Shown: positions 1 to 12,873 of the stretch, in pieces
Position numbering within the stretch: position 1 is the stretch's first letter
Layout: each line of letters opens with the position of its first letter
Assembly: GCA_029251505.1 (NCBI GenBank)
Contig: JAQXDG010000089.1
Span: 1-64,000 of the forward strand
DNA length: 64,000 bases
Source: Glaciecola sp.
GTDB taxonomy: Bacteria > Pseudomonadota > Gammaproteobacteria > Enterobacterales > Alteromonadaceae
Reading direction: 5' to 3'
Translations under genes and position numbers: made by a program
The notes under the pieces: model-generated
What the model was told of the DNA's origin: nothing
The model's database searches: none
Seen by the model: only the letters and a program-made list of their open reading frames with translations

Positions 1-85
1 CTACCTGATAAAGGACATGGCTCAATATTATGTGTTATGCATGAATGAATTATATAAACCCTTCACGCAATACTTATGCTTAGCG

Positions 86-1351
86 TTAACTTCGTTGGCG
101 TTTCATCGCATCAAAGAACTCATCGTTGGTTTTAGTCATAGATAAACGGCTAATTAAGAATTCTATGGCATCTATTTCTGGCATTTCATGCACAATCTTA
201 CGTAAGATCCACATTTTTTGTAATTCTTCTTTACTCGTTAGTAATTCTTCACGACGCGTACCAGAACGGTTAAAGTCCATGGCTGGGAAAACACGTTTTT
301 CAGCAATCTTACGATTAAGATGCAATTCCATGTTACCGGTACCTTTAAATTCTTCATAGATAACTTCATCCATTTTAGAACCAGTATCAACCAACGCTGT
401 TGCAATAATGGTTAAACTACCACCTTCTTCAACATTTCGTGCTGCACCAAAGAAACGCTTAGGTTTGTGTAATGCATTGGCATCAACCCCACCGGTTAAG
501 ACTTTTCCTGATGAAGGGATAACGGTGTTATATGCACGCGCAAGACGTGTAATTGAATCAAGTAATATCACGACGTCTTTTTTGTGTTCGACCAAGCGTT
601 TGGCTTTTTCAATTACCATCTCAGCAACTTGTACGTGACGACTCGCTGGCTCATCAAAGGTCGAAGCAACAACTTCACCTTGTACCAAGCGTTGCATTTC
701 GGTCACTTCTTCTGGACGCTCATCAATTAGTAAAACCATTAACAAACAATCAGGGTGATTAGCAGCAATCGATTGTGCAATGTTTTGAAGTAATAATGTT
801 TTACCCGCTTTAGGAGGAGCAACTAACAAGCCACGCTGGCCTTTACCGATAGGCGAACAAAGGTCGATTAAACGTGCTGTAATGTCTTCCGTACTGCCGT
901 TACCACGCTCCATACGTAAACGCTCGTTAGCGTGAAGGGGAGTGAGGTTTTCAAATAAGATTTTATTGCGAGAATTTTCTGGTTTGTCGAAGTTGACTTC
1001 ACGAATTTTTAGTAGGGCGAAATAACGTTCTGAGTCTTTTGGCGTTCGGATCTTACCAGAAATCGAATCACCCGTTCGCAAGTTAAACCGTCGAATTTGA
1101 CTAGGTGAAACATAAATGTCATCAGGACCTGCAAGATAAGATGAATCTGCTGAACGAAGAAAACCGAAACCATCTTGGAGAATTTCTAATACACCTTCTC
1201 CAAAGATATCTTCACCACTTTTAGCGTGGGCTTTGAGGATGGAAAAAATAATGTCTTGTTTACGTGCACGTGCAAGGTTTTCTAATCCCATTTCACCAGC
1301 TAGGGCAACTAGTTCAGAAATAGGCTTGTTCTTTAATTCGGTTAAATTCAT
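86..1351 (-). CDS. rho: Transcription termination factor Rho
   Basis: [15 protein letters not shown]-terminus, [17 protein letters not shown] Walker [17 protein letters not shown] opens upstream at 1405 but MNLTEL is the likely start. Confidence 0.97.
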   Translation of the reverse strand: MNLTELKNKPISELVALAGEMGLENLARARKQDIIFSILKAHAKSGEDIFGEGVLEILQDGFGFLRSADSSYLAGPDDIYVSPSQIRRFNLRTGDSISGKIRTPKDSERYFALLKIREVNFDKPENSRNKILFENLTPLHANERLRMERGNGSTEDITARLIDLCSPIGKGQRGLLVAPPKAGKTLLLQNIAQSIAANHPDCLLMVLLIDERPEEVTEMQRLVQGEVVASTFDEPASRHVQVAEMVIEKAKRLVEHKKDVVILLDSITRLARAYNTVIPSSGKVLTGGVDANALHKPKRFFGAARNVEEGGSLTIIATALVDTGSKMDEVIYEEFKGTGNMELHLNRKIAEKRVFPAMDFNRSGTRREELLTSKEELQKMWILRKIVHEMPEIDAIEFLISRLSMTKTNDEFFDAMKRQRS

Positions 1352-1516
1352 AGTGGGGTCTTTAAGCATTCGCTTTGAGTAATAGTCATAAGGGGTTATG
1401 TGCACAGTACAGGCGTAAAAGGAGATGTGACTGTGGCTTTAGCACGGGAAATGTGCTCACCTATTAAGTTAGCATTAAAATAGGTTAAGGTAAAGAATTG
1501 AGCAGAAATAATGTAA

Positions 1517-1552
1517 AAAGGCTGTTAAATAGTCACTATTTAAACAGCCTTT
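1517..1552 (-). terminator. Stem-loop downstream of trxA
   Basis: Inverted repeat AAAGGCTGTT...AACAGCCTTT with additional internal pairing; T-rich on the minus strand. Confidence 0.65.
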
Positions 1553-1572
1553 CTGGTATTTTGAAGAAATAT

Positions 1573-1899
1573 TTACAGGTTTTCTTGTAAAAATTCTTCG
1601 AGTTGTGCTTTTGATAATGCACCTACTTTGGTTCCTGCAACGTTACCATCTTTAAAAAGAAGTAATGTAGGGATACCACGAATACCAAATTTCTTAGGGG
1701 TTTCGCTAAACTCATCAACATTTAATTTACCGATTGTCACTTTACCGTCGTAAGTTTCAGCAATTTCAGATAAGATAGGGGCAATCATCTTACACGGTCC
1801 GCACCATTCGGCCCAGAAATCAACTAACACGGGACCTTCAGCATTTAGAACGTCGGCTTCGAATTTATCATCAGATAACGTGATAATCTTGTCGCTCAT
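1573..1899 (-). CDS. trxA: Thioredoxin 1
   Basis: [13 protein letters not shown] active site; start taken at MSDKIITL. Confidence 0.96.
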   Translation of the reverse strand: MSDKIITLSDDKFEADVLNAEGPVLVDFWAEWCGPCKMIAPILSEIAETYDGKVTIGKLNVDEFSETPKKFGIRGIPTLLLFKDGNVAGTKVGALSKAQLEEFLQENL

Positions 1900-1985
1900 T
1901 TTATTCTCCAAGTTGGTGATACTTTTATTTTATTCACCATAGTGTTATATAAATAGTTTTTGATGCAAGCACTGAATAATAATTA

Positions 1986-3260
1986 ATGCAAACAACACAC
2001 TTAACAGATACTCGATTTTCGGACTTAAAGATCCATCAATCAATTACAGATGCTCTAGACGAAGCAAATTTCGAATATTGTACACCTATTCAAGCGCTAA
2101 GTCTGCCGCCTCTAATCGAAGAATTCGATATTGCTGGTCAAGCTCAGACTGGAACAGGTAAAACCATCGCATTTTTAGTTGCGACCTTTAATTACCTTCT
2201 CAATCACAAGAATGCCGCTAAAGGTCCTAAAGCGATCATTATGGCGCCTACTCGTGAACTTGCGGTACAAATTCATAATGACGCAGTACTCTTGAGTAAA
2301 CACACGGGTTTGACCTTAGGTTTAATATACGGAGGCGAAGGTTATGAAGATCAACGCCAAACATTAACGAATGGTGTAGATATCATAATCGGCACCACCG
2401 GTCGTATATTAGATTACTACAAGCAGGGGATTTTTTCCTTAGAAAATATTCAAGTTGCGGTATTAGATGAAGCCGACCGCATGTTTGACCTAGGTTTTAT
2501 TAAGGATATCCGATACTTATTTAATCGTATGCCTAAAGCAGACAAGCGCTTAAGCATGCTGTTTTCGGCTACATTAAGCTATCGTGTACAAGAACTCGCC
2601 TACGAACACATGAATAACCCAACACATGTGCAAATTGAGCCTGAGAAAAAAACCGCTACGCGTGTGCAAGAAGAGCTATTCTATCCATCCGATGATGACA
2701 AAATTCGTTTACTGCTAACATTGTTAGAAAACGAATGGCCAGATAAAGCAATCGTGTTTGCCAACACTAAATTTTCGTGTGAAACCGTTGCTGCATGGCT
2801 GATGGCTGACGGTCATCGCGTAGGTCTTCTTAGTGGTGATGTACCGCAGAAAAAACGTATGTCGATTATGGACGGTTTCTCTAAAGGTAAATTAGATATC
2901 TTAGTGGCAACTGATGTCGCTGCACGTGGACTACACATCGAAAAAGTGACCCATGTATTTAACTTTGATTTACCGGATGATGCCGAAGATTATGTCCATC
3001 GCATCGGTCGCACAGGCCGCGCAGGAAAAAGTGGTCATGCCATCAGTTTTGCTTGTGAAAAATATGCCTTGAACTTACCTGATATAGAGGCGTATATTGA
3101 GCACTCAATACCTGTCACGGATTATGATAGTGGCGAGTTGTTAACGGATCTAACTCCCCCTAAATTTACTGCTAGGAAGCGCCATGGAACAGGCAATACA
3201 AGAGGCAATCATAAAAGCAAAGGCCATGCACGATCAGACCGCCCCTACAACAAGCGTTAG
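1986..3260 (+). CDS. rhlB: DEAD-box RNA helicase RhlB
   Basis: [32 protein letters not shown] motifs; divergent from trxA-rho. Confidence 0.93.
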   Translation: MQTTHLTDTRFSDLKIHQSITDALDEANFEYCTPIQALSLPPLIEEFDIAGQAQTGTGKTIAFLVATFNYLLNHKNAAKGPKAIIMAPTRELAVQIHNDAVLLSKHTGLTLGLIYGGEGYEDQRQTLTNGVDIIIGTTGRILDYYKQGIFSLENIQVAVLDEADRMFDLGFIKDIRYLFNRMPKADKRLSMLFSATLSYRVQELAYEHMNNPTHVQIEPEKKTATRVQEELFYPSDDDKIRLLLTLLENEWPDKAIVFANTKFSCETVAAWLMADGHRVGLLSGDVPQKKRMSIMDGFSKGKLDILVATDVAARGLHIEKVTHVFNFDLPDDAEDYVHRIGRTGRAGKSGHAISFACEKYALNLPDIEAYIEHSIPVTDYDSGELLTDLTPPKFTARKRHGTGNTRGNHKSKGHARSDRPYNKR

Positions 3261-4797
3261 TTTAACGCACCAGGATCTAACGACCTTAAAACCTAAAGGC
3301 GAGTATTATGCTGCCGTGGATTTAGGGTCGAATAGTTTCCACCTTGTTGTGGTACATGTGATTGATGGTAACGTTCAGGTGGTATCTAGAGTTAAACAAA
3401 AAGTACGTTTAGCCGCTGGATTAGATGCGTCGAATTACTTGGATGAGCTTGCTATGGAGCGCGGCTGGCAATGTCTCGCTACCTTTGCTGACCGCTTAAA
3501 AACAATCCCTACAGAAAACATAAAAATAGTTGCTACTGCGACGCTTCGCTTAGCTACCAACGCACATGATTTTGTTGTCAAAGCAGAGTCTATTTTAAAT
3601 AAAAAACTACTGATTATCTCCGGAGAAGAAGAAGCTGCTGAAATCTACCGCGGTGTCGCTTATACCTCCACGACTTCAGGTAACACATTAGTCATTGATA
3701 TTGGCGGAGCAAGCACCGAAGTTATTGTCGGACGTGATATGCAACCACTGCATTTAAACTCGTTCAATATGGGCTGTGTAACCTACATGCAGCATTACTT
3801 TGTCGATGGCATCATCAATCAACAGCATTTTGCCAATGCAATCGCGGCTGCAAAAGAAGAAATTGATACCCATGCTCATGCCTTTAAATGTTTTGACTGG
3901 CAACAAGCTTTAGGTGCTTCAGGTACCCCACAGGCCATCACCGATATTTTGATGCACAAAGGTATCCGTGACGAAATAAAACTCAGTTATTTATATACTC
4001 TCAGAGAACAGTGCATTGCAGCTGCGCATATAGAGCACCTTGCGATTGATGGATTGGCGGAATCCCGTCGGATTATTTTCCCATCCGGTTTAGCTATATT
4101 AATCGCCCTATTTGAGTCCTTAGCTATTAACACGATGAATATCGCTGGTGGGGCATTACGTGAAGGTATTATTTATGGCATGCTCGATAATCAGCCCTTA
4201 TCAGATCGTCGCGCACAAACAATATATAGCTGTATTCTAAAATTTCATATCGATGAAGAACAAGCCGTTGCCGTCACTTATACTGCGATACACCTGTTTA
4301 ATCAGATTGCTGATAAGCTTAAAGTCAGCAGTTTTGATGGTAAAAACATGCTTTACACTGCTGCGATGCTGCATGAAATAGGGCTGCATATTGAGTTCAA
4401 AAATCAGCATTCACATGGTGGGTATATCCTTAAACACAGTGACTTATCCGGTTATACCAAACTACAAAAACAATGTATTGCCGATTTAGTCAGCTATCAT
4501 CGCGGCGATATCCCAGAGGATGCGCTGAATGATTATCCAGCTGAAGTAAAAGAAAATTTAATGCAGTTGTTAAAGATTTTGCGCATTGCGGTGGTTTTAA
4601 ATATTAAGCGTACCCAGGATAAACACATCGCTCAGATTGCATATGTGAATATTAACGATGCGGCATTTCAACAGACCTGGCAATTAGATATCAACCAAGA
4701 TTGGTTAAATGAGAATAAATTAGTTGCGACAGAGCTTGCCAATGAAACCTGGATTTTACACAAGGCCAAACACACACTGAAGCTCAATAAAGTATAG
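3184..4797 (+). CDS. gppA: Ppx/GppA family phosphatase, probably GppA
   Basis: [16 protein letters not shown] and [14 protein letters not shown] motifs; next to rhlB; start uncertain (3184 or 3226), overlaps the rhlB 3' end. Confidence 0.88.
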   Translation: MEQAIQEAIIKAKAMHDQTAPTTSVSLTHQDLTTLKPKGEYYAAVDLGSNSFHLVVVHVIDGNVQVVSRVKQKVRLAAGLDASNYLDELAMERGWQCLATFADRLKTIPTENIKIVATATLRLATNAHDFVVKAESILNKKLLIISGEEEAAEIYRGVAYTSTTSGNTLVIDIGGASTEVIVGRDMQPLHLNSFNMGCVTYMQHYFVDGIINQQHFANAIAAAKEEIDTHAHAFKCFDWQQALGASGTPQAITDILMHKGIRDEIKLSYLYTLREQCIAAAHIEHLAIDGLAESRRIIFPSGLAILIALFESLAINTMNIAGGALREGIIYGMLDNQPLSDRRAQTIYSCILKFHIDEEQAVAVTYTAIHLFNQIADKLKVSSFDGKNMLYTAAMLHEIGLHIEFKNQHSHGGYILKHSDLSGYTKLQKQCIADLVSYHRGDIPEDALNDYPAEVKENLMQLLKILRIAVVLNIKRTQDKHIAQIAYVNINDAAFQQTWQLDINQDWLNENKLVATELANETWILHKAKHTLKLNKV

Positions 4798-4809
4798 CGT
4801 TATCTAGCT

Positions 4810-5829
<1,020 letters not shown>

Positions 5830-5841
5830 TTATAAATTTGG

Positions 5842-6417
5842 TTATTTCAATCGCTTCACAGCAACACGACGATTGCTGCCTTCAGCCGATAAATAAATCG
5901 CACCAAAAAAGCCTTTTTCTAACGTCACGACCTGTTGTTCCGATAGACGGGCGCGATCTTCAGATTTGGTTTGTTGCCACACTTGACCATTGCTTAATGT
6001 AATCGTCATGAGGTTGTTACTCCCTGTTTTCACAGCCGCTATCGTCGCTACCATCGAATCTTCCGTAGCTACTTTTTGACCAAAACTTGTAACAGAATCT
6101 TTCTCTACATTGGCTGGCGCGGATAAGACGGCTTCAGGCATTCCGGCGGATGGAAGATGAGGCGCAATAGGTGGAGTCTGCACAGCGATAACGGTCGCCG
6201 GTGAATAATCATCATAATCGTTTAGCTGAGCGCTAATGCGATCATAACAAACCAAACGTTGTAGGCTGTTAGTTTGTTGAGCACATTTTTCTAACGCCTC
6301 TTTGATTGACGGCGCGGCAGCATGCACGGAGGCGCTCATTGCCAATATACTGATAACACTCAGCATAATAGTCCAACTCGAAAGGTCTAGTAAGGCATTA
6401 TTGTGTGTGTTTGTCAT
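5842..6417 (-). CDS. Hypothetical secreted protein
   Basis: N-terminal hydrophobic signal (IMLSVISILAMSASVHA), CAQ...QRLVCYDRIS cysteine pair; lies between tatC and hemB. Confidence 0.7.
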   Translation of the reverse strand: MTNTHNNALLDLSSWTIMLSVISILAMSASVHAAAPSIKEALEKCAQQTNSLQRLVCYDRISAQLNDYDDYSPATVIAVQTPPIAPHLPSAGMPEAVLSAPANVEKDSVTSFGQKVATEDSMVATIAAVKTGSNNLMTITLSNGQVWQQTKSEDRARLSEQQVVTLEKGFFGAIYLSAEGSNRRVAVKRLK

Positions 6418-6434
6418 GGTTAGCTACTCTTTAG

Positions 6435-7163
6435 TTAATTTATCACTGGTGCTGGTTTGGCATAAATACTACCAATAATGATCCCAACTTCAAATAAAAT
6501 CCACATTGGGATCGCAAGTAATACCTGTGATATCACATCTGGGGGAGTCAGTAACATACCGACAACGAACGCGCCCACAATCACATAAGGACGTTTTTGA
6601 CGTAATTGTTGCGGGGTGGTCACGCCTGTCCAACATAATAAAATAATCGCAATCGGGATTTCAAAGGCGATACCAAACGCAAAGAAAATAGTCAAAACGA
6701 AACTCAAATAGCTGCTGATATCAGTGCTGACAACGACCCCTTCAGGTGCAAAGCTTGTTAGAAATGCAAACGCGACCGGAAATAGCACGAAGTAAGCAAA
6801 CGCCATACCCGCGTAAAAAAGTAACGAACTAGAAAATAATAACGGCGCGATCAGTTTTTTTTCATTACGGTACAAAGCTGGAGCGATGAAGCCCCAAATA
6901 TGATACAAAATATAGGGTATTGCGATAAAAAAAGCGACGACTAGTGTGAGTTTAAACGGTGCTAAAAATGGCGACGCAACGTCCGTTGCAATCATACTCG
7001 CCCCTTCAGGCAATGAATTCAGTAACGGTTGCGCCAAAATATGATAGATATCCTGAGCAAACGGAGTTAACACAACAAAGATCAACAACACACTTACTAG
7101 CATCTTCAAAATTCGACTACGTAACTCAATCAGATGTGAAATCAACCCTTGTTGAGTGGTCAT
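6435..7163 (-). CDS. tatC: Sec-independent translocase TatC
   Basis: [13 protein letters not shown]-terminus, polytopic, ALYRNEKK; adjacent tatB/tatA. Confidence 0.96.
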   Translation of the reverse strand: MTTQQGLISHLIELRSRILKMLVSVLLIFVVLTPFAQDIYHILAQPLLNSLPEGASMIATDVASPFLAPFKLTLVVAFFIAIPYILYHIWGFIAPALYRNEKKLIAPLLFSSSLLFYAGMAFAYFVLFPVAFAFLTSFAPEGVVVSTDISSYLSFVLTIFFAFGIAFEIPIAIILLCWTGVTTPQQLRQKRPYVIVGAFVVGMLLTPPDVISQVLLAIPMWILFEVGIIIGSIYAKPAPVIN

Positions 7164-7166
7164 ACA

Positions 7167-7469
7167 TTACTTATCTTTTTTGTATGGTTGTTGAACCGAA
7201 GCGGCAGCCGCTTTGAGTTCATCGACACTTTTTTGAAGAGTTGGGTCAAGATCATTTAGACCTTGTTGCTCTGCTTTTTTAAGGTTTTCATGCAATTCGT
7301 GGATCCGCAGCTGCTCTTCGACTTCTGTTTTAAACCCATTGGCGGTTTGTTTCACCCCTCGAACCACACGCATGGTGCTACGAATTGCCCCTGGCAACCG
7401 TTCAGGGCCTAAAATCAGTAACGCCATGACACCAATGACGAGTAACTCCCAAAAGCCAATATCAAACAT
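7167..7469 (-). CDS. tatB: Sec-independent translocase TatB
   Basis: MFDIGFWELLVIGVMALLILGPERLPGAIR. Confidence 0.95.
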   Translation of the reverse strand: MFDIGFWELLVIGVMALLILGPERLPGAIRSTMRVVRGVKQTANGFKTEVEEQLRIHELHENLKKAEQQGLNDLDPTLQKSVDELKAAAASVQQPYKKDK

Positions 7470-7471
7470 GA

Positions 7472-7720
7472 TTAGTCTTTTTTCACTTCCTGAGAAGCTG
7501 TGCTATTGACCGTCTCCTCAGCTTTAGTGCTAATTTGCTCCGGAGTAAAATCAGCATCTGCTGCGTTTTTTTCCACAGCAGTGTCATCATTGACCGCTTT
7601 TTTAAAGCCTTTAATCGCGCCGCCTAAATCAGCACCTAAGGTTTTTAGTTTGCCCGTGCCGAATAATAAAATTACGATCAATGCAATTAACAACAAGCTC
7701 CAGATACTAATGCCACCCAT
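7472..7720 (-). CDS. tatA: Sec-independent translocase TatA
   Basis: [38 protein letters not shown]. Confidence 0.95.
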   Translation of the reverse strand: MGGISIWSLLLIALIVILLFGTGKLKTLGADLGGAIKGFKKAVNDDTAVEKNAADADFTPEQISTKAEETVNSTASQEVKKD

Positions 7721-7872
7721 AATTGGTTCCTTTTAATCATTTCTTAAAATCAGTTTCATTGTGTATCAAACTGAAAGATTCTATACTTGTGTTCTAGTAT
7801 AAGATAAAGCGTTTTAGATTACATGTGATAAATGATGTATCGACAGTTTTATTCTTGAATTAAAGTGAGTGC

Positions 7873-8832
7873 ATGAAAAAATTATCAAACAGCATTATTT
7901 ATACACTCTTGATGTGGGCATTTGCCTCAGCCTGGGTGCATGCGCAATCCACTGCAGGAAATGAACCGATCACCTCTGAGCAGATCTGGGTTGACCGATG
8001 GCAACAAAACATCACTAATACTTTTAACTTTCAAGCACAAGCCATTGATCAGTGGTTTATCGACGCCTCAACCCAATCGAGTCAAGCAGGTGCTTCTGGT
8101 AAAATTCGTCTTGGTTGGGAGCCACGCAGCAGAAATTTCGGAGAATTTGATACCCGGTTTAAAATCAAATTTTCATTACCTTCACTAACCAACAAAGTCG
8201 ATCTCTTATTAAGTGATGATGATGACAGCACGCTAGATAATACCGTTAAAGCGAGTCGTGAGATTGACAATCGTCAGCAATCTACCACCTTAGCCTTGCG
8301 CTTTTATAGTCCCCGATTTGATAATGTCTCTTACCGTGTTGGATTTGGTCGGCGCGATCAAGTCTTTGCCCGAGCTACGTATCGCGATTTGTATAATATC
8401 GATAATAAAACGAATTTACTCTACGACACGCAATTGCATTATTACAACCGCGATCATTTAGGCGCTGAAATTGGCGCATCAGTGTTGTTTGAGCACGATG
8501 GTCAAAAGCTAGATAAACTAAGTCACCGCTGGTATTACTCTGACAAACGTAATGAATTTAAGTGGCATATTGAAGCACAACGATATTTTCGTTTAGATTT
8601 GCAATCTACGTTGGTATATACCTTTTATATCCAGGGATTAACCGAGCCCAATAATCATACCGAGCAGGTTTATCTAAGTGCAAAACTTAGAAGTAACCCG
8701 CTACGTAAATGGTTATTTTTTGAAGTCGAGCCCTTTATATTATGGCTCGATAAAGAAGATTTCGAACCTTCATATGGTTTAGCTCTGCGCTTTGAGGCCT
8801 TTTATGGCAAAGACCACATGTATCAGTTTTAA
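7873..8832 (+). CDS. Hypothetical outer-membrane-like protein
   Basis: Signal peptide (SAWVHAQS), many alternating aromatic/polar beta strands. Confidence 0.65.
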   Translation: MKKLSNSIIYTLLMWAFASAWVHAQSTAGNEPITSEQIWVDRWQQNITNTFNFQAQAIDQWFIDASTQSSQAGASGKIRLGWEPRSRNFGEFDTRFKIKFSLPSLTNKVDLLLSDDDDSTLDNTVKASREIDNRQQSTTLALRFYSPRFDNVSYRVGFGRRDQVFARATYRDLYNIDNKTNLLYDTQLHYYNRDHLGAEIGASVLFEHDGQKLDKLSHRWYYSDKRNEFKWHIEAQRYFRLDLQSTLVYTFYIQGLTEPNNHTEQVYLSAKLRSNPLRKWLFFEVEPFILWLDKEDFEPSYGLALRFEAFYGKDHMYQF

Positions 8833-10478
8833 TCTTTTTGAATCAGCTTTGACAAGGCTTTAAACCAAAATATTCCACCCACAGCAAACGCAACCAATTC
8901 ATAATAAATCGGCAATGCGTTAAACACTAGCAATACCCCAATCACGAAACAAGTCGAGCCGATCATCCCGTACAATGTAGATTTTTGGTTCGCTAACTGT
9001 TGCGCTTTAAGTTCAGTAAACTGCTTATGCTGAAGCTCAGGTAACGTTTTGAGTTGACTCAGTGTATTGAATATCAGATCAGGCATATCGGGTAATTTTT
9101 CAGCCCAAAATGGCGCGTTATTTTTTATTTTAGTATAAAACGCTTTAAAGCCAATCTGTTCATTCATCCAATTTTCTAAAAAAGGCTTCGCCGTCGACCA
9201 TAAATCTAACTGCGGGTATAAATGACGACCGAGTCCTTCAACATACAATAAGGTTTTTTGCAGTAACACCAGTTGGGGCTGAACCACCATATTAAATCGT
9301 CTTGCGGTATTAAATAACTGCAACAATACATGCCCAAACGAGATTTCATCTAATGGTTTTTGGAAAATAGGATCGCAGACTGAGCATATCGCCATTTCTA
9401 AATCATCGACATTGGTATCCATTGGCACCCAACCAGAATCTACATGTAACTCAGCAACCTTACGATAATCACGATTAAAAAACGCAATAAAGTTGGCGGC
9501 TAAGTAATGCTTATCTTGCGCATTCAACGTCCCTACAATCCCGTAATCAATCCCAATGTAATAAGGGTCCTCCGGTCTTTGGGTACTGACAAAAATGTTT
9601 CCAGGATGCATATCCGCATGGAATAAACTATCGCGGAAGACCTGTGTGAAAAAGACTTCCACACCACGTTCTGCCAGTTTTTTCATATCCGTACCTTGCG
9701 CTAACAAGGCAGCTTTATCTGACACCGGAATACCGTATATACGTTCAATAACAATGACATCTCGCGTACAGTATTCAGTATAAAAATGCGGTACATACAA
9801 AGCTTTAGAATCAGAAAAATTGTGCTTAATCGCCATTCCATTGGTAGATTCTCGCACCAAATCAAGTTCATCAAAAATCGTTTTTTGATATTCTTCAACC
9901 ACCTCAACCGGCCGCATGCGTTTGCCGTCCGGCAACCATTTTTGAACTACCGTCGCAATACTGCGAAGTAATTCAACATCTGATTCAATAATCGGCTCGA
10001 TCCCTGGGCGAATTACTTTTATGACGACTTCATCACCGCCGTCTTTTAATTTCGCAGTATGAACTTGGGCTATCGACGCCGAGGCCAGAGGGACTGAATC
10101 AAAATCAGTGAAAATCTCCTCTATAGCAGTAATATTGAGGGATGCAAGGATTGTCGCTTCAGCAATTTTGCCATCAAAAGGAATGACATGGTCTTGTAAA
10201 ATTGCGAGTTCATCAGCAATATCAGCGGGGATCAAATCACGTCGCGTCGACAGCATCTGACCAAATTTGATAAATACCGGACCTAACGTTTCTAAAGCTA
10301 AACGCGCGCGTTGTCCTCTTGATTTATCGGTATGACGATTACGCAGCCAGAACAAAGAATGTCTACCCACTTTGGCATACCAAGGGATCCAATGGCCTGG
10401 AATTAAGTCATCCAAACCAAATTGTAGGACAACTTTCGCAATTTGATAAAACCGTTTAGACGCCATATTATTTATCAC
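8829..10478 (-). CDS. ubiB: Ubiquinone biosynthesis accessory kinase-like protein UbiB
   Basis: ABC1/ADCK family: [38 protein letters not shown]; start may be 10466. Confidence 0.94.
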   Translation of the reverse strand: MINNMASKRFYQIAKVVLQFGLDDLIPGHWIPWYAKVGRHSLFWLRNRHTDKSRGQRARLALETLGPVFIKFGQMLSTRRDLIPADIADELAILQDHVIPFDGKIAEATILASLNITAIEEIFTDFDSVPLASASIAQVHTAKLKDGGDEVVIKVIRPGIEPIIESDVELLRSIATVVQKWLPDGKRMRPVEVVEEYQKTIFDELDLVRESTNGMAIKHNFSDSKALYVPHFYTEYCTRDVIVIERIYGIPVSDKAALLAQGTDMKKLAERGVEVFFTQVFRDSLFHADMHPGNIFVSTQRPEDPYYIGIDYGIVGTLNAQDKHYLAANFIAFFNRDYRKVAELHVDSGWVPMDTNVDDLEMAICSVCDPIFQKPLDEISFGHVLLQLFNTARRFNMVVQPQLVLLQKTLLYVEGLGRHLYPQLDLWSTAKPFLENWMNEQIGFKAFYTKIKNNAPFWAEKLPDMPDLIFNTLSQLKTLPELQHKQFTELKAQQLANQKSTLYGMIGSTCFVIGVLLVFNALPIYYELVAFAVGGIFWFKALSKLIQKD

Positions 10479-11139
10479 CTGCGAGTTGTTTCTTTTCTAA
10501 AATAGCTAATCGAGCAGCCAATCTGTCACACCAATAGCGAGTATCAGTCACCTCATCACTAAAATTAGCCAGTGACAATGGTGAAGCAACTAACTGCTTT
10601 TCTTCTATTAATGCCTCGCCAAGCGTGATGTCAAAATGCTGTTTGACATATTTGGCATAATTGACAACTGCCGACGCCGTTCCCATGATGCTATGCGCTG
10701 GAACATCGCCGATTTTATGAGTTAAAATCTCAGTCAGATCTAAATCTAAGCCGTTGACCAATGCACTCAAATGTTGAGCGACACTTAAATCACCTTTAAT
10801 ATCTAATTTATCTTGTTTGATTAACGTAGTGAGTTGGTTGGTATCACGTAATTGCGACAATGCCGAAAGCTGGATCGTCAAATGACAATCACTGTCAACA
10901 TCACACTCTATTTCACTATCAATATCACTACCAACGTCACCAGCAAGATTATTTGGCAACAAAATGTCAATCCGAGAATCAGTAAAATGCAACTGAATTG
11001 TTTGTTCTATAGGTAACAATGTCAGTGCTAACGATTTACCGGATAGAGGCTGTAAGTACGTTTGATATTCGCTATCCAACTGCAAGACTTCATTGGCACT
11101 AAACTCAGCGAGCCCTGATAACAATTGTTTAAGCGGCAT
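10468..11139 (-). CDS. ubiJ: Ubiquinone biosynthesis accessory factor UbiJ
   Basis: SCP2-like protein between ubiE and ubi[24 protein letters not shown]; synteny. Confidence 0.85.
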   Translation of the reverse strand: MPLKQLLSGLAEFSANEVLQLDSEYQTYLQPLSGKSLALTLLPIEQTIQLHFTDSRIDILLPNNLAGDVGSDIDSEIECDVDSDCHLTIQLSALSQLRDTNQLTTLIKQDKLDIKGDLSVAQHLSALVNGLDLDLTEILTHKIGDVPAHSIMGTASAVVNYAKYVKQHFDITLGEALIEEKQLVASPLSLANFSDEVTDTRYWCDRLAARLAILEKKQLAGDK

Positions 11140-11933
11140 TAATATTTAAATCCACGATGCAACGCAACAATGCCACCGGTTAAATTAGTGTAGGAAGTAC
11201 CCTCAAAACCTGCATCTTGCATCATTTTCTCCAACGTATCTTGGTCTGGATGCATACGAATTGACTCTGCTAAATAACGATAAGAATCTTCATCATCCGC
11301 GACTAATTTACCCATCTTTGGTAATAAATGAAATGAATACGTATCGTAAATCTTTTCAAGGACGGTAGACGTCGGCTTAGAAAACTCCAGAACCAGTAAA
11401 CGTCCACCTGGTTTGAGGACTCTAAAAATAGACGCCAAGGCGTTTTCTTTATGTGTCACATTACGTAAACCAAATGCCATCGTCACAATATCAAAGGCGT
11501 TATCTGGAAATGGCAAGGTTTCAGCATTCGCTTCGACGTATTTGATGTTATCAACCAAGCCCATATCTCGGAGTTTATCTTTGCCTACCTCGAGCATAGA
11601 AGGATTGATATCGGACAAGGTTACCGAGCCCTCAGATCCAACAATACGTGAAAATTTAGCAGTTAAATCACCCGTTCCACCGGCTAAATCAAGGACGTGA
11701 TGTCCTTTGCGCGCCCCAGAGCAATCTATCGTGTAACGTTTCCATATACGATGAATGCCAAGTGACATAACATCATTCATGACGTCATATTTTGCTGCAA
11801 CTGAATGAAATACTTCTGCGACTAATGATTCTTTTTGATCTTCGTCGACTTGTTTAAAACCAAAATGCGTCTGAGTACTTGACTGACTACTTTGCTGACT
11901 ACTTGGCTGGCTGCTTGATTGGTTCTCTGCCAT
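11139..11933 (-). CDS. ubiE: Ubiquinone/menaquinone methyltransferase UbiE
   Basis: [30 protein letters not shown]; start taken at MAENQSSSQ after a Ser/Gln-rich leader. Confidence 0.95.
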   Translation of the reverse strand: MAENQSSSQPSSQQSSQSSTQTHFGFKQVDEDQKESLVAEVFHSVAAKYDVMNDVMSLGIHRIWKRYTIDCSGARKGHHVLDLAGGTGDLTAKFSRIVGSEGSVTLSDINPSMLEVGKDKLRDMGLVDNIKYVEANAETLPFPDNAFDIVTMAFGLRNVTHKENALASIFRVLKPGGRLLVLEFSKPTSTVLEKIYDTYSFHLLPKMGKLVADDEDSYRYLAESIRMHPDQDTLEKMMQDAGFEGTSYTNLTGGIVALHRGFKY

Positions 11934-12167
11934 TTTGGCGTTCCTTATAAGGTAAAACTGACGAAAGCACTCCGCATGAACGTGCTTGTTTATAAGTGTG
12001 GAACCCATAAATCATGTTCGAAATATTACACAAATAGTGCTTTAAAATAAAGTATTTAAAATTGATCTGAAACTCGGTATCTTATCTATTATATTGCGTC
12101 AATTTTACAGCAAAATAACAATTAACTAAAAATAGCATTTAAGAGTAATCATAACAACGAGGTTCAA

Positions 12168-12857
12168 ATGGAAAAGTTTCACACAATATATAGCCGAGCT
12201 GCACAACGCAAAGGCAGTGAAGCAATGCTAACTCTCCTTCTATCGCAACCTAAGTCTCATCGGCAGCTGGCAGAAACCCCTAGCAGTGAAATATTGTCTG
12301 AAATGTCCAAAAAAGTCTTTCAATCTGGTTTTGTATGGCGTGTCGTCAGAAATAAATGGCCTGATTTTGAAGAGGTATTCTGGCACTTTGATATCAACAA
12401 ACTCATGATGATGCCGGATGATATGCTGGAGAAAAAGGCAACAGACCCGAAAATCATTCGCAACTTAAATAAAGTCCGTACCATTAGAGATAATGCGTTT
12501 ATGCTTCATGATATTGTTCAAGCGCATGGCTCTGTCGGTCAATGGCTCGCTGATTGGCCTGCCGAAGACACAATCGGTTTATGGGCTTACCTAAAACAAC
12601 ACGGTGCCCGCTTAGGTGGCAATACCGGCCCCTACGCACTCCGCGCTGTAGGCAAAGATACGTTTATTTTATCACGTGATATTGAAGCCTATTTTAGAGC
12701 ACACAAACTAATTGATGGTGGGTTAAATAGCAAACGCAGTTTGTCGACGATCCAAAATGCTTTTAATCAATGGCGCAAAGAATCCGGTTTGAGTTTGCAA
12801 GAGATTAGTCAAACCATTGCCTATGCGACAGGTGACAATGTGGCTGGGATGGCATAA
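12168..12857 (+). CDS. DNA-3-methyladenine glycosylase I family protein
   Basis: MSKKVFQSGFVWRVVRNKWPDFEEVFWHFD, NKVRTIRDNA; Tag-like. Confidence 0.75.
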   Translation: MEKFHTIYSRAAQRKGSEAMLTLLLSQPKSHRQLAETPSSEILSEMSKKVFQSGFVWRVVRNKWPDFEEVFWHFDINKLMMMPDDMLEKKATDPKIIRNLNKVRTIRDNAFMLHDIVQAHGSVGQWLADWPAEDTIGLWAYLKQHGARLGGNTGPYALRAVGKDTFILSRDIEAYFRAHKLIDGGLNSKRSLSTIQNAFNQWRKESGLSLQEISQTIAYATGDNVAGMA

Positions 12858-12867
12858 CACCATCCCA
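12845..12867. terminator. Possible bidirectional stem-loop between convergent genes
   Basis: TGGGATGG-CATAACA-CCATCCCA overlapping the glycosylase stop codon; no strong T tract. Confidence 0.4.
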
Positions 12868-12873
12868 ATCGGT

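Noticed and set aside
10868-10960. Asp/Glu-rich insert in UbiJ ([19 protein letters not shown])
   Set aside because: Likely a variable loop; not enough to call a feature.
11850-11933. Ser/Gln-rich tract at the UbiE N-terminus ([16 protein letters not shown])
   Set aside because: Low-complexity leader before a normal UbiE core; no evidence of function.
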